Shown here: in pieces, positions 9,045-16,965 of the stretch
Position numbering within the stretch: position 1 is the first letter of the stretch
How the letters are laid out: every line of letters starts with the position of its first letter
Assembly (NCBI RefSeq): GCF_002532075.1
Contig: NZ_LYXE01000110.1
Location: 161,199-225,198 of the forward strand
Origin: Candidatus Chloroploca asiatica
Lineage (GTDB): Bacteria; Chloroflexota; Chloroflexia; Chloroflexales; Chloroflexaceae
Direction of reading: 5' to 3'
DNA length: 64,000 nt
Notes under the pieces: model-generated
What the model was told of the DNA's origin: nothing
The model's database searches: none
Seen by the model: the letters and a program-made list of their open reading frames with translations, nothing else
Position numbers and translations under genes: made by a program

Positions 9045-9080
9045 GCCTTAACATTAGGGCTGGTGCCCTAATGTTAAGGC
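9045..9080. terminator. bidirectional hairpin
   Basis: Perfect 16-bp stem (9045-9060 with 9065-9080), loop TGGT, between the convergent MATE and UbiB-like genes. Confidence 0.7.
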
Positions 9081-9089
9081 GAATCGATC

Positions 9090-10766
9090 TCATTCCCAAC
9101 GACGCAGCAGCGCAAAAACGAGGGCAACCCCGGTCAAGAGGAACGCCGCCACACTAAAGCCAAGCAACAGGTTGGGCAAGACACCCGTCCACCCACCAAT
9201 GCCAATGGCGACCGCAAGCATGCCAATACCGAGGATGAGGGCAGCCAGCACCACCGCCACCGCCAGCCGATTGGCGGCCCCAACGAGCGCACTAGACACC
9301 CGGCGCAATTCGCGTTCTTCAGTCTGAATGCGCAATTCACCGCTATTCAACCGATGGATCAGATCGCTCGCCTGGTAGGGCAATTCCACCGCAACTTCGC
9401 CGAGATCACGCACTCCGCGCAGCGCTTGATTGCTCAGGTTTGCCGGGGCGAAGTCTTCCAGAATGGCCTGCTCGACATACGGGCGCGCAATGCCAAAGAC
9501 ATCCAGTTGCGGATCGAGCTGCAAACCGACGCCCTCCATCATCACCAGCGCCTTCATCAAGAGGGCCAGTGGACCGGGGAGGCGGATGTGATGGCGCCGC
9601 AGCAGGCTCAGCAATTCATTAATCGTCTCTTGAGCTGAAATTTCACAGAGCGGGCGATCAACAAAGCCCTGGGTAAAGCGTTCAAGATCGCGCTGCAACT
9701 GAGAAGTGACATCCCGCCGGGTAATCAAGCCCAGGCGCTCGAGCGAGCGAATCGTCCCGTCGGTATCCTGGTTAACGATGGCCGTCAATAACAAAAGCAG
9801 CGCGTGGGTCGTCTGGGCATCAAGGCTCCCCATCTGCCCATAATCAACGACGCCAAGCACTTCACCGGGCATGGCGAAAAAATTGCCAGGATGCGGATCG
9901 CTATGGAAAAAGCCCAGGGTAAAAATTTCGCGCAGAATCAAGGCGAGACAATTGCGTGCCAACTCGACCCGATCAATCCCAGCGGCGTCAAGGCCGGCGT
10001 GATCCGTCACCTTGACCCCATAGAGACGCTCACTGGTCAGAACCTTGCTGCCACTGTAATCCCAATAGATCTGAGGAATATAGATCGAGTCATGGTCAGC
10101 AAAGAGACGCCGGAACCGATCGGCATTGCGTCCCTCACGCCGATAATCAAGTTCAGCCCGGAGTGTCGCGGTAAATTCCCAGGTCAATTCAATTAAATTA
10201 TACTGTTGACCGAGGGGCAAGCGTTCCTGCGCGAGGGCTGCGAGATCAGCGAGAATCGCGAGGTCGGTATTGATGCGCCCGGCAATATCAGGGCGTTGCA
10301 CCTTGACGACGACCTTTTCGCCGGTATGCAACTGCGCGGCATGAACCTGACCAAGCGAAGCAGCGGCCAGGGGAACCGGATCGAAACTGGCAAAGATCTG
10401 ATCAACCGGGCGGCCGAGGCACTCTTCAATTGTTGCAATGGCTACCTCAGCCGGAAACGAGGGTACAGTATCCTGGAGTTTGCCAAGTTCGGTAACAAAC
10501 TCGGGGGGCAAAAGATCGGGGCGCGTACTAAGGGCCTGCCCCAACTTGACAAAGGTCGGCCCCAGCGCCACCAGCGCCTCACGCAGGCGGCCAGCCGTGC
10601 CAAGCGGCGGAGTCGGTGGCACGCGCAGCACCGCACGGCGGGGCAGCGACAACAACGAGATCAGACCGAGTTGCTCGACCAGCGCCCCAAACCCATGCCC
10701 AACAAGCACCTGGGTAATTTCACGGTAGCGCCCAAGATAACGAGCCTGGCGAACCAGAGGCCACAT
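9090..10766 (-). CDS. ABC1/UbiB/AarF family atypical kinase
   Basis: A 558-residue member of the UbiB/ADCK family, membrane-linked atypical kinases or ATPases tied to isoprenoid quinone and lipid metabolism. Visible features are the N-terminal FVKLGQALSTRPDLLP segment carrying the KxGQ motif (about 70-90), the VKVQRPDI lysine (about 155), the HSDPHPGNFF loop and the metal-binding DYGQMG (about 290-310), and two hydrophobic helices at the C-terminus (about 500-555). In a menaquinone-using bacterium it may support quinone synthesis or distribution. It starts 15 bp after the stop of the diacylglycerol kinase gene, so the two probably form an operon on the minus strand. Confidence 0.9.
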   Translation of the reverse strand: MWPLVRQARYLGRYREITQVLVGHGFGALVEQLGLISLLSLPRRAVLRVPPTPPLGTAGRLREALVALGPTFVKLGQALSTRPDLLPPEFVTELGKLQDTVPSFPAEVAIATIEECLGRPVDQIFASFDPVPLAAASLGQVHAAQLHTGEKVVVKVQRPDIAGRINTDLAILADLAALAQERLPLGQQYNLIELTWEFTATLRAELDYRREGRNADRFRRLFADHDSIYIPQIYWDYSGSKVLTSERLYGVKVTDHAGLDAAGIDRVELARNCLALILREIFTLGFFHSDPHPGNFFAMPGEVLGVVDYGQMGSLDAQTTHALLLLLTAIVNQDTDGTIRSLERLGLITRRDVTSQLQRDLERFTQGFVDRPLCEISAQETINELLSLLRRHHIRLPGPLALLMKALVMMEGVGLQLDPQLDVFGIARPYVEQAILEDFAPANLSNQALRGVRDLGEVAVELPYQASDLIHRLNSGELRIQTEERELRRVSSALVGAANRLAVAVVLAALILGIGMLAVAIGIGGWTGVLPNLLLGFSVAAFLLTGVALVFALLRRWE

Positions 10767-10781
10767 GATCGTAACTTACTA

Positions 10782-11198
10782 TCAAAACCAGGCAATCAGC
10801 CGGGGCAAAAAGATCAAACACCCAACAACAATGCTCCCACACGCACAGAGCAAGACCGTTCCTGCCGCAACATCCTTGGCAATTTTCGCCAGCGGATGAT
10901 AGCTCGTTGTGGCGAGATCAACGGTGGCCTCAACGGCCGTATTGACCCCCTCGGCGGCAAGGACGAGGGTTATTGTCAACACCAGAATCAGCCATTCCCA
11001 GCGCTCGATGCGCAGCAACGCGCCGAGCAGCGTCGCCACTAGCGCAGCAAAGCAATGGATCTGCGCATTGCGCTGCGTGCGCAGCAGATACCCGAGCCCG
11101 TGAAAGGCATACTTAAACGACGCTATCAGTCTACTCAGACGATAGGCATTCCCTCGGGGCGGCATCGACTGCTCTTGCTGATTGCGTGGCTGTTGCAT
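10782..11198 (-). CDS. diacylglycerol/undecaprenol kinase (DgkA family)
   Basis: A small integral membrane kinase of 138 residues with three hydrophobic helices. The family signature is intact in EGVNTAVEATVDLAT (E-x2-N-[ST]-A-[IV]-E-x2-VD). It phosphorylates diacylglycerol or undecaprenol at the membrane. I chose the ATG at 11198 because a TATAAT hexamer (11214-11209 on the minus strand) ends only 10 nt before it, which would give a near-leaderless message. The ATG at 11165 is an alternative with a weak ribosome binding site. The UbiB-like gene follows 15 bp downstream. Confidence 0.85.
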   Translation of the reverse strand: MQQPRNQQEQSMPPRGNAYRLSRLIASFKYAFHGLGYLLRTQRNAQIHCFAALVATLLGALLRIERWEWLILVLTITLVLAAEGVNTAVEATVDLATTSYHPLAKIAKDVAAGTVLLCACGSIVVGCLIFLPRLIAWF

Positions 11199-11208
11199 AA
11201 CGTGATAA

Positions 11209-11214
11209 ATTATA
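11209..11214 (-). promoter_or_regulatory. -10 element of the diacylglycerol kinase gene
   Basis: TATAAT on the minus strand, ending 10 nt before the ATG at 11198, so transcription would begin very close to the start codon. No good -35 was found. A plus-strand TATAAT at 11247-11252 faces the divergent phosphatase gene. Confidence 0.45.
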
Positions 11215-11303
11215 CACCAGGTAGCCACAGAGGTGCGCGATTGCTTTATAATGGGCACCTGGAGACTTAGTGATCTCTATGTAACATAAAGGGTAAGCTC
11301 GAT

Positions 11304-11945
11304 ATGCGTCTCATCATTGTTCGTCACGGCGAAAGCGAATGGAATCGGATTCATCGGTATCAGGGCCAGCTTGATGCAGCCCTCTCAGAACTAGGTATGC
11401 GCCAGGCAGCCGCGCTTGCCGAACGCCTCAAGGCTGAGCAGATCGATCAGATCTACAGTAGCCGCCTGCAACGCGCTGCGCGTACAGCCGAAGCTATTGC
11501 CGGCTTCCATCCCAACACCCCCTTTGCCTATTCTGAAGCCTTGCTTGAGATCAATCATGGAGAGTGGGAAGGCAAATACGCTGACGAAATCACCAGCAAA
11601 TACGCCGATGGCCTCCGTGAATGGCGTGAACACCCAACCCGCTCGCAGATGCCGGGGGGCGAGAGTTTCTCGAATGTGCTGAAGCGCACCCTCGATTTCC
11701 GTGAGCAGATCACGGCGACCCATATGGATCAGACCGTTTTGATCAGCACGCACGATGTCGTGGTCAAAATTCTCGTGGCCGATGCGCTGGGGATGAACAT
11801 GGATCGCATCAACCGGATCTGGGTCACCAACGCCAGCATTTCGGTGATCGAATACGGCAACGACCTGCCCTACCTGGTCAGCCTCAGCGAAGCCTGCCAT
11901 CTTGGCACGCTCGCCAGCACCCGCGAAGGCCAGAAGGCGTTGTAA
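11304..11945 (+). CDS. histidine phosphatase family protein (phosphoglycerate mutase-like)
   Basis: A 213-residue cytosolic phosphatase of the phosphoglycerate mutase superfamily. The N-terminal catalytic motif RHGESEWN (about residues 7-14) and the second catalytic His in VLISTHDVV (about 150) are present, as is the central INHGEWEGK segment. The family includes cobalamin alpha-ribazole phosphatase, cofactor-dependent mutases and broad phosphatases. The sequence alone does not decide, and no cobalamin genes are nearby. A TATAAT at 11247-11252 and AAAGGG before the ATG support the start. A 15-bp hairpin follows directly. Confidence 0.82.
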   Translation: MRLIIVRHGESEWNRIHRYQGQLDAALSELGMRQAAALAERLKAEQIDQIYSSRLQRAARTAEAIAGFHPNTPFAYSEALLEINHGEWEGKYADEITSKYADGLREWREHPTRSQMPGGESFSNVLKRTLDFREQITATHMDQTVLISTHDVVVKILVADALGMNMDRINRIWVTNASISVIEYGNDLPYLVSLSEACHLGTLASTREGQKAL

Positions 11946-11951
11946 ACACCA

Positions 11952-11984
11952 GCGTACGAGGCCAGCTTCGCTGGCCTCGTACGC
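11952..11984. terminator. bidirectional hairpin with CCAGC core
   Basis: Perfect 15-bp stem (11952-11966 with 11970-11984) and 3-nt loop, between convergent genes. The tip reads GCCAGC-TTC-GCTGGC, a core shared with other hairpins of the window. Confidence 0.7.
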
Positions 11985-12017
11985 CAGCATACGCGCAAGC
12001 ACCAGAAGGCCCCACCC

Positions 12018-13475
12018 TCAACAGGTTTGATTGGTGGTCAGACGGCAGCGATCAAAGAGCAACGCCCCGATCCGGTCAACGATCTGGCGGGGCACCTCGA
12101 CAAACTGGTAGTAGAGCATATCAGACCAGATCAACTCGCGCCGCAGCGCGGGACGAATAATTGTCCACTGGGCGATCAGGCCGATATTCCAATAGATCAA
12201 CAAGGCCGCGCCAAGCAGGATCGGCCCAAGCCCGATGCGTGGGCGCAGCCACATCAACAACGCAGCCAACCCCAGCACAAAGATGGGGGTCATCTCGATC
12301 AAGCGGCGAAAGCCAAACGCCCCCCGCAAATGCCAGGTTGTCCCAAACGCCCCGTTGATATAGGTCTGCGCGAGAAAACCGGCCAGCAGGAGTAACGCCA
12401 ACCCCCGGTCATGACGAGCCAACCAGATCAAGCCCAACAGACCAAGGGCGAGCACAGGTGCCCAAAGAAACGCCCCCCGCCCAGGGTCAAAGAGGGTATT
12501 GAAGAAATTGGGACTTGTCCAGTCAAGTTTGCCCGCCACGGTTGCCGACGGCCCGGGGCGACCGTTGAGGATCTGATAGGCAACGAGCTGTGGCGTCACG
12601 GTCAGTACCAGCGTGAGGAGAAACGCAACATGACGGCCCAGAAGCCCTGGCACAGCAGCGAAACGGCGTTCACGCAGCAAACGCCAGTAGAGTCCGAGGG
12701 CTTCAAGGGCAGGTACGATCAGCAACAAACCGAGTTGCTCGCGGGTGATCACCATCAACCCACCGATCACCCCGAGGATCAGCCAGCGCCCGAGGCTACG
12801 CTGCTCGCCCTTACCCCAATCATCAATCCAGAGATAGAGAAAGAGCGCCCAGAGAAAAAAGCCTGGCCCGTGCGACCAGACCATCGCGATATAGGTATAG
12901 AAGACCAGTGGCGATGCCAGGAAGACCGTCAGCGTCGCGATCGTTGCCACCATATCATCGCTATACCGTCGCGCCAACCGATAGGTCAGTTGCAACCCGA
13001 GGCAGGTATAGAGGACAGTCATCAGGGAGACCGCCACGATATACGGGCGCGAAAAGCCATCACGGGGAATGGATGCGCCCAAGGCGTTAGCCAGACCAAC
13101 CACAAGATCAGCGAGCACAAACCCCGGTGCCCACATGATCGCCGACCCGACCGGCGCTACATTGCGGAGCAGACCGGTGGTTGGATTGGGATTGACGGCA
13201 TCCTCACGGAGTAACGCATTCGCGACGGCTTCATCACCAAACTGCCGCCCCTGCTCGGCAAAATAGTGATACTCATTCTGAAAATCGAGATCGCGATCAA
13301 AATAGACCGAGCGTAGGTACGCGTAATATTGCACCTCATCACTCAACGCGACGCGGGGCAAACTGATTGGGAGCAGCAACAGACAAACCGCCAGAATGAT
13401 CCAGGGGCCATAGTCCCGATCTTTCAGGCGCGTCAACAAGGCTTCACGACGAAACACAGATCTTATCCCCAACAC
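12018..13475 (-). CDS. polytopic membrane glycosyltransferase-like protein (GT39-like)
   Basis: A 485-residue membrane protein with about ten hydrophobic helices. After the first helix an extracytoplasmic loop carries SDEVQYYAYLRS, the acidic pair typical of GT-C enzymes that use polyprenyl-phosphate sugars (dolichyl-phosphate mannosyltransferase/ArnT type). A phosphate-contacting Trp/Gly-rich region (AFGTTWHLRGAFGFRR) lies near residue 390. The likely role is transfer of sugar to a lipid or protein on the outer face. The start is a GTG at 13475 with no clear ribosome binding site, so a codon a little downstream is possible. Exact family is uncertain. Confidence 0.7.
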   Translation of the reverse strand: MLGIRSVFRREALLTRLKDRDYGPWIILAVCLLLLPISLPRVALSDEVQYYAYLRSVYFDRDLDFQNEYHYFAEQGRQFGDEAVANALLREDAVNPNPTTGLLRNVAPVGSAIMWAPGFVLADLVVGLANALGASIPRDGFSRPYIVAVSLMTVLYTCLGLQLTYRLARRYSDDMVATIATLTVFLASPLVFYTYIAMVWSHGPGFFLWALFLYLWIDDWGKGEQRSLGRWLILGVIGGLMVITREQLGLLLIVPALEALGLYWRLLRERRFAAVPGLLGRHVAFLLTLVLTVTPQLVAYQILNGRPGPSATVAGKLDWTSPNFFNTLFDPGRGAFLWAPVLALGLLGLIWLARHDRGLALLLLAGFLAQTYINGAFGTTWHLRGAFGFRRLIEMTPIFVLGLAALLMWLRPRIGLGPILLGAALLIYWNIGLIAQWTIIRPALRRELIWSDMLYYQFVEVPRQIVDRIGALLFDRCRLTTNQTC

Positions 13476-13548
13476 AGTTCTGTCAACAACGTTTTTTGGA
13501 TGTTTACTCAGTAGAGTGTAACCTACGTTTTCTGCTCTGCTGCCGAAG

Positions 13549-13584
13549 GGAGGGCCGGCTTCAGCCGGCTAAAGCCGGCCCTCC
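13549..13584. repeat. REP-like palindrome (GGCCGGCTT type)
   Basis: A 13-bp stem (13549-13561 with 13572-13584) whose loop again contains AGCCGGCT. The same style (arms that are themselves near palindromes) recurs at 52765-52808. Confidence 0.6.
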
Positions 13585-13607
13585 AGAATGCCCGAAAACT
13601 TCGCGCG

Positions 13608-13640
13608 CTGGGAGCGAAGGCGGGACGCCCTCGCTCCCAG
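13608..13640. repeat. REP-like palindrome (GGGAGCG...CGCTCCC type)
   Basis: Inverted repeat of 13 bp with one mismatch around a GGCGGGACGCC centre, immediately before the 3' end of the exported protein gene at 13658. Related palindromes occur at 35368 and 52849. Confidence 0.6.
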
Positions 13641-13657
13641 TAACCTTCACACACCAC

Positions 13658-15919
13658 TTAACGCCGGATCAGTGGCAGATGCACCTTTGGCTGCGTAATC
13701 GTTTCAACGGTGATCATCGTCGAGATCACCCCATCAGTCGCATTGCCGGCACCATCAAGGAAACGCAGATAGATATAGTAATCACCAGGCGACACAGCGC
13801 TCACCTCAAGGCCGTTGGCAAGGCTCCAGCCTGGTACATCAAAGTTACTTGCGCCACCCGGCACTTCAATCGGAATCCAGTTGAGCGCCGACGACGTTGC
13901 AGGTGAAGCAACGGGTGTCCGACTATTGGCGACCCACACCCCCCAGAAGCCACGGCCCGGATAGAGATTATCCGTCACCGCGACATCACGCACGGTAAGA
14001 CTGGTCACAATTGTAGCAGAAAGATCGACGGTCGCCGTCAGCGACTCGGCGGTACTCGAGGCCAGCACCGGTTTGACGGTATCATAGAACATCGTCGCTG
14101 GATAGTCGAGGAGATTGCCAACCTTATCGGTGACCCGCACAACCAGCGCGTTTGCACCCTGAGACATCGTCCCCGGATAAGCGACCACATTGGCAAAGCG
14201 TTCATTGGTCAGTTCAGTTGGTGCACCAAGGCTATTCGCATCACGCCCAATAGCAACCGAATGCAACTGACTGCAATCATTGAGGCCACGCAATTCCAAA
14301 TAAACCAGCGGCGCACGGGTATAGGCCGGATGGCCCTTGCTCGCCCCGCCTCGTCCATCGTCAGCCAGGGTCGGAAGGCCACTCAGCGCGGTAAAGATCG
14401 GCGCTTTGTTGCCACCATAGGGATTGCCCACATAGACACTGGCATCAATCGCGCCATCAAGGATAATCTCATCGCTCTGCACCGGGCTCACCGAGCCATC
14501 ATCGCCACGCACCTGGGTATAGAGGGTGACAGGCGCACAGGCAAGGGCATTGATAATGCGCTCGGGCACCTCGATCAAGGCAGGATTCGCAAAAGGTTGC
14601 CAGCCTCCCGAGTCATCATTCGCGGCATCAAGTGACGCATCCCAACGCCAGCGCATCTCGACGGGCGTCCCCTGAATATTATCGAAACGCACCTGCACCA
14701 GCTTTGAGGTCGTATCAAACCGCGCGATGGGGGCACCACCCTCAATAACGGGCGAAGCATTGACATCCTGGGCAATATTCGCCGACACGAGCGCATAATT
14801 GACGGCGAGGCCACTGCCGCCAAAGACCTCGTGAACCGTATGGGTAAAGGCCTGACCATCGCCAAGGGTCGTCGCAATGCGCCCATTAAAGATACTACCA
14901 CCAGGGCTCGGCACCATCAAAGGATTGCCAAAGACACCTCCACGAGGACGGATTGAATAGAAGAGGTGTTGCGTACGATTGAAATCGGCAATCCAGGCCG
15001 CGTGAAGATTGCCCCGGGTATCAGCAAAGATATTCGAGATACTGATCGAATTGACACGGTCGGTCAAGCGATTGATTTGCCATTGCGTGCCGCCCTGGTA
15101 CGTACCGAGCCAGATTCCCGAGTTGGGTGAATTTTCGATCCCCCGCCAGAGCAGATAGAGTTGACCATCTGGGGCAAAGGTCGCACCGGGATCGGCATAA
15201 TCGCCATCAAAAGGACTCACGAGTTGCGCATCAAAGCCATTGCCATTCCAAAACGCCGCAAAGATGCGTAAGCCATCAGCGAAGCCGGCAGCATAGGCAA
15301 CGGCAATCTGGCCCTGCAAACCCCTGGCAATCGTGGGGGCACCAAGGGCCGTCGAAGCACCAAGGCGATAGGCTGAACTCCAATTGATCCCATTATCGCC
15401 TGAGCGGACAACATGGATCGGAGCATCAACTTCACGCCAGCCAATAAAGATGCCCCCATCACTGGCGACATTCATGTGCAAATTAGCCGGAAAAATGCGT
15501 GAGACATAAGCCGTACGGATCGGGCCAAACACCCCACCGAGCGGCTTCTGGGTATAGTAAATCGTCCGTTCAGGCCCATTGATCCACGCAACGTGGACGG
15601 TGCCATCGACACCCGTGGCAACAGCACCAGGCGAATAGTCAGGCGTACCTTGAGCACGACCGATGACCTGGAGCGGCGAAAAGACTTGGGCGGTATCCTG
15701 TTTGGTCAGATAGACCAGATCCCGACGGCCTGAATTGGTCACGACGTGAATCTGCCGGTCAAATCCGGCCACACTCGGAAACTTCGGTTCTGAGATGCCA
15801 GGTATTTCGAATTGGAAGGCAAAGTTTGGCACCGGTGGATTTTGCGCAAAAACAGGGCTACTCACACTCAGCAGACTGAGCATGAGCAAGCCACTTAACA
15901 CGAGATAAAAACGTCGCAT
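13658..15919 (-). CDS. exported BNR/sialidase-like propeller protein with C-terminal LPLIRR motif
   Basis: A 753-residue secreted protein. A signal peptide (RRFYLVLSGLLMLSLLSV, cleavage near FAQ-NPP) is followed by about 370 residues that look like a beta propeller with recurring blades (GTVHVAWINGPERTIYYTQ, GIFIGWREV, GNLHAAWIADF). Two or three Ig-like beta domains follow to about residue 740. The protein ends in PKVHLPLIRR, the same terminal pattern as the exported proteins at 25175 and 53002. Start at ATG 15919, with GGAGGA 6-7 nt upstream. It probably binds or processes extracellular polymers. No catalytic residues were recognised. The smaller exported protein at 15995 lies directly upstream on the same strand. 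Confidence 0.78.
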   Translation of the reverse strand: MRRFYLVLSGLLMLSLLSVSSPVFAQNPPVPNFAFQFEIPGISEPKFPSVAGFDRQIHVVTNSGRRDLVYLTKQDTAQVFSPLQVIGRAQGTPDYSPGAVATGVDGTVHVAWINGPERTIYYTQKPLGGVFGPIRTAYVSRIFPANLHMNVASDGGIFIGWREVDAPIHVVRSGDNGINWSSAYRLGASTALGAPTIARGLQGQIAVAYAAGFADGLRIFAAFWNGNGFDAQLVSPFDGDYADPGATFAPDGQLYLLWRGIENSPNSGIWLGTYQGGTQWQINRLTDRVNSISISNIFADTRGNLHAAWIADFNRTQHLFYSIRPRGGVFGNPLMVPSPGGSIFNGRIATTLGDGQAFTHTVHEVFGGSGLAVNYALVSANIAQDVNASPVIEGGAPIARFDTTSKLVQVRFDNIQGTPVEMRWRWDASLDAANDDSGGWQPFANPALIEVPERIINALACAPVTLYTQVRGDDGSVSPVQSDEIILDGAIDASVYVGNPYGGNKAPIFTALSGLPTLADDGRGGASKGHPAYTRAPLVYLELRGLNDCSQLHSVAIGRDANSLGAPTELTNERFANVVAYPGTMSQGANALVVRVTDKVGNLLDYPATMFYDTVKPVLASSTAESLTATVDLSATIVTSLTVRDVAVTDNLYPGRGFWGVWVANSRTPVASPATSSALNWIPIEVPGGASNFDVPGWSLANGLEVSAVSPGDYYIYLRFLDGAGNATDGVISTMITVETITQPKVHLPLIRR

Positions 15920-15994
15920 CGTGGTGTCCTCCAACAAGGTACGCGTAAGCCAAGTTACGCAAGAACGGTGGTTATCGCAGCAACATGGCCTACG

Positions 15995-16774
15995 CTATGG
16001 CGTCACCACCACAACATCATCAAAGAGGATCGTCCCTACCGCCCTGGTCGCGATCCCGGCTTTGCCTGCTGGCAACGGATTAGCATCAACCGCCTGGAGC
16101 ATCACTTCGCCATTCATGCGAACTTCGATCGCATTGCCCACGACCTGCATACTCAAGACGTGCCACATGCGCTCCTCAAAGCCAACCTGCTGCACTTCCG
16201 CCAGCGGCACAGCCACCCCTCGTTCGACCCGTTCGAGCACCTGACGCGGCGTGTCGCGGAAACTATTTTTGATAATGCGATAGCGATAGTAGGTCGCGGT
16301 AAGCGGATCGTCACCCTGGTAGCGAGCAATCAGACCTGCCGTGCCATTGAGTTGGTCATAGAAGCTGACCTGCACGGTATAATCACGCCACGTCTCGTCA
16401 CCGATCAACGCGGCGGTCTGATGGATCGACGGGCTAAAGGCTAGACCGGCCCGGTTCTGCACCAGGCGACCATCGCTCACCTGCCAGTTGGCCCGGTTAT
16501 CCGCAAGCACAAATTCGAGATCAACCACCTCCCAGGCATCCAGCGCCTCGGGGGTATCAAAGGTCGCCTCGGCGAGGATCACGCTCGCCAGCGCGGGCAT
16601 GACGGTAGGATTTGGCCCGACCGTCGGGGTGGGGTCCTGAGGAGGATAGGTCAACATAGGTTGCTGCTCTTGGGCAACCCCCTGAGGCACCTGCCAGAGC
16701 ACGAAGGCGAGCGCGGAGCCCAGGATTGCGATCACAAACGCCCCGATCACCGTAGGGATACGCCATTGTTTCAT
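15995..16774 (-). CDS. exported protein with concanavalin-like (LamG/DUF1080-type) domain
   Basis: A 259-residue protein with an N-terminal membrane segment (IGAFVIAILGSALAFVL) and a Pro/Thr-rich linker to about residue 65. The remaining 190 residues have the repeating pattern of a jelly-roll carbohydrate-binding or 3-keto-disaccharide-hydrolase-type domain (WRDYTVQVSFYDQ, GTAGLIARYQGDD, IEVRMNGEVML, PAGKAGIATRA, ILFDDVVV). Start at ATG 16774; a GTG 36 bp upstream would only add a hydrophilic stretch. It is encoded 75 bp upstream of the propeller protein on the same strand and probably acts with it at the cell surface. Ligand unknown. Confidence 0.72.
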   Translation of the reverse strand: MKQWRIPTVIGAFVIAILGSALAFVLWQVPQGVAQEQQPMLTYPPQDPTPTVGPNPTVMPALASVILAEATFDTPEALDAWEVVDLEFVLADNRANWQVSDGRLVQNRAGLAFSPSIHQTAALIGDETWRDYTVQVSFYDQLNGTAGLIARYQGDDPLTATYYRYRIIKNSFRDTPRQVLERVERGVAVPLAEVQQVGFEERMWHVLSMQVVGNAIEVRMNGEVMLQAVDANPLPAGKAGIATRAVGTILFDDVVVVTP

Positions 16775-16917
16775 GGTGAGACCTGACCTTACTTGTATGA
16801 AAGTCTTCACAGACTTATAACGTAGATTCGTTCACATTTCATTGTACTATGTTGGTAGGTGCGTTGTGAGTAGGAATCTGGTCACATCTTTCTCGACCAT
16901 GGTTTCGCCTGGCATAG

Positions 16918-16946
16918 CAAAACGGCCAGCAATGCTGGCCGTTTTG
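16918..16946. terminator. hairpin downstream of aldehyde dehydrogenase gene
   Basis: Perfect 13-bp stem (16918-16930 with 16934-16946), loop AAT, with the GCCAGC/GCTGGC core and a U-rich tail on the plus strand. On the minus strand the U tract falls inside the stem. It lies 20 bp after the stop of the minus-strand dehydrogenase gene. Confidence 0.65.
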
Positions 16947-16965
16947 TTCTGTCAAGCAAAAAGCA

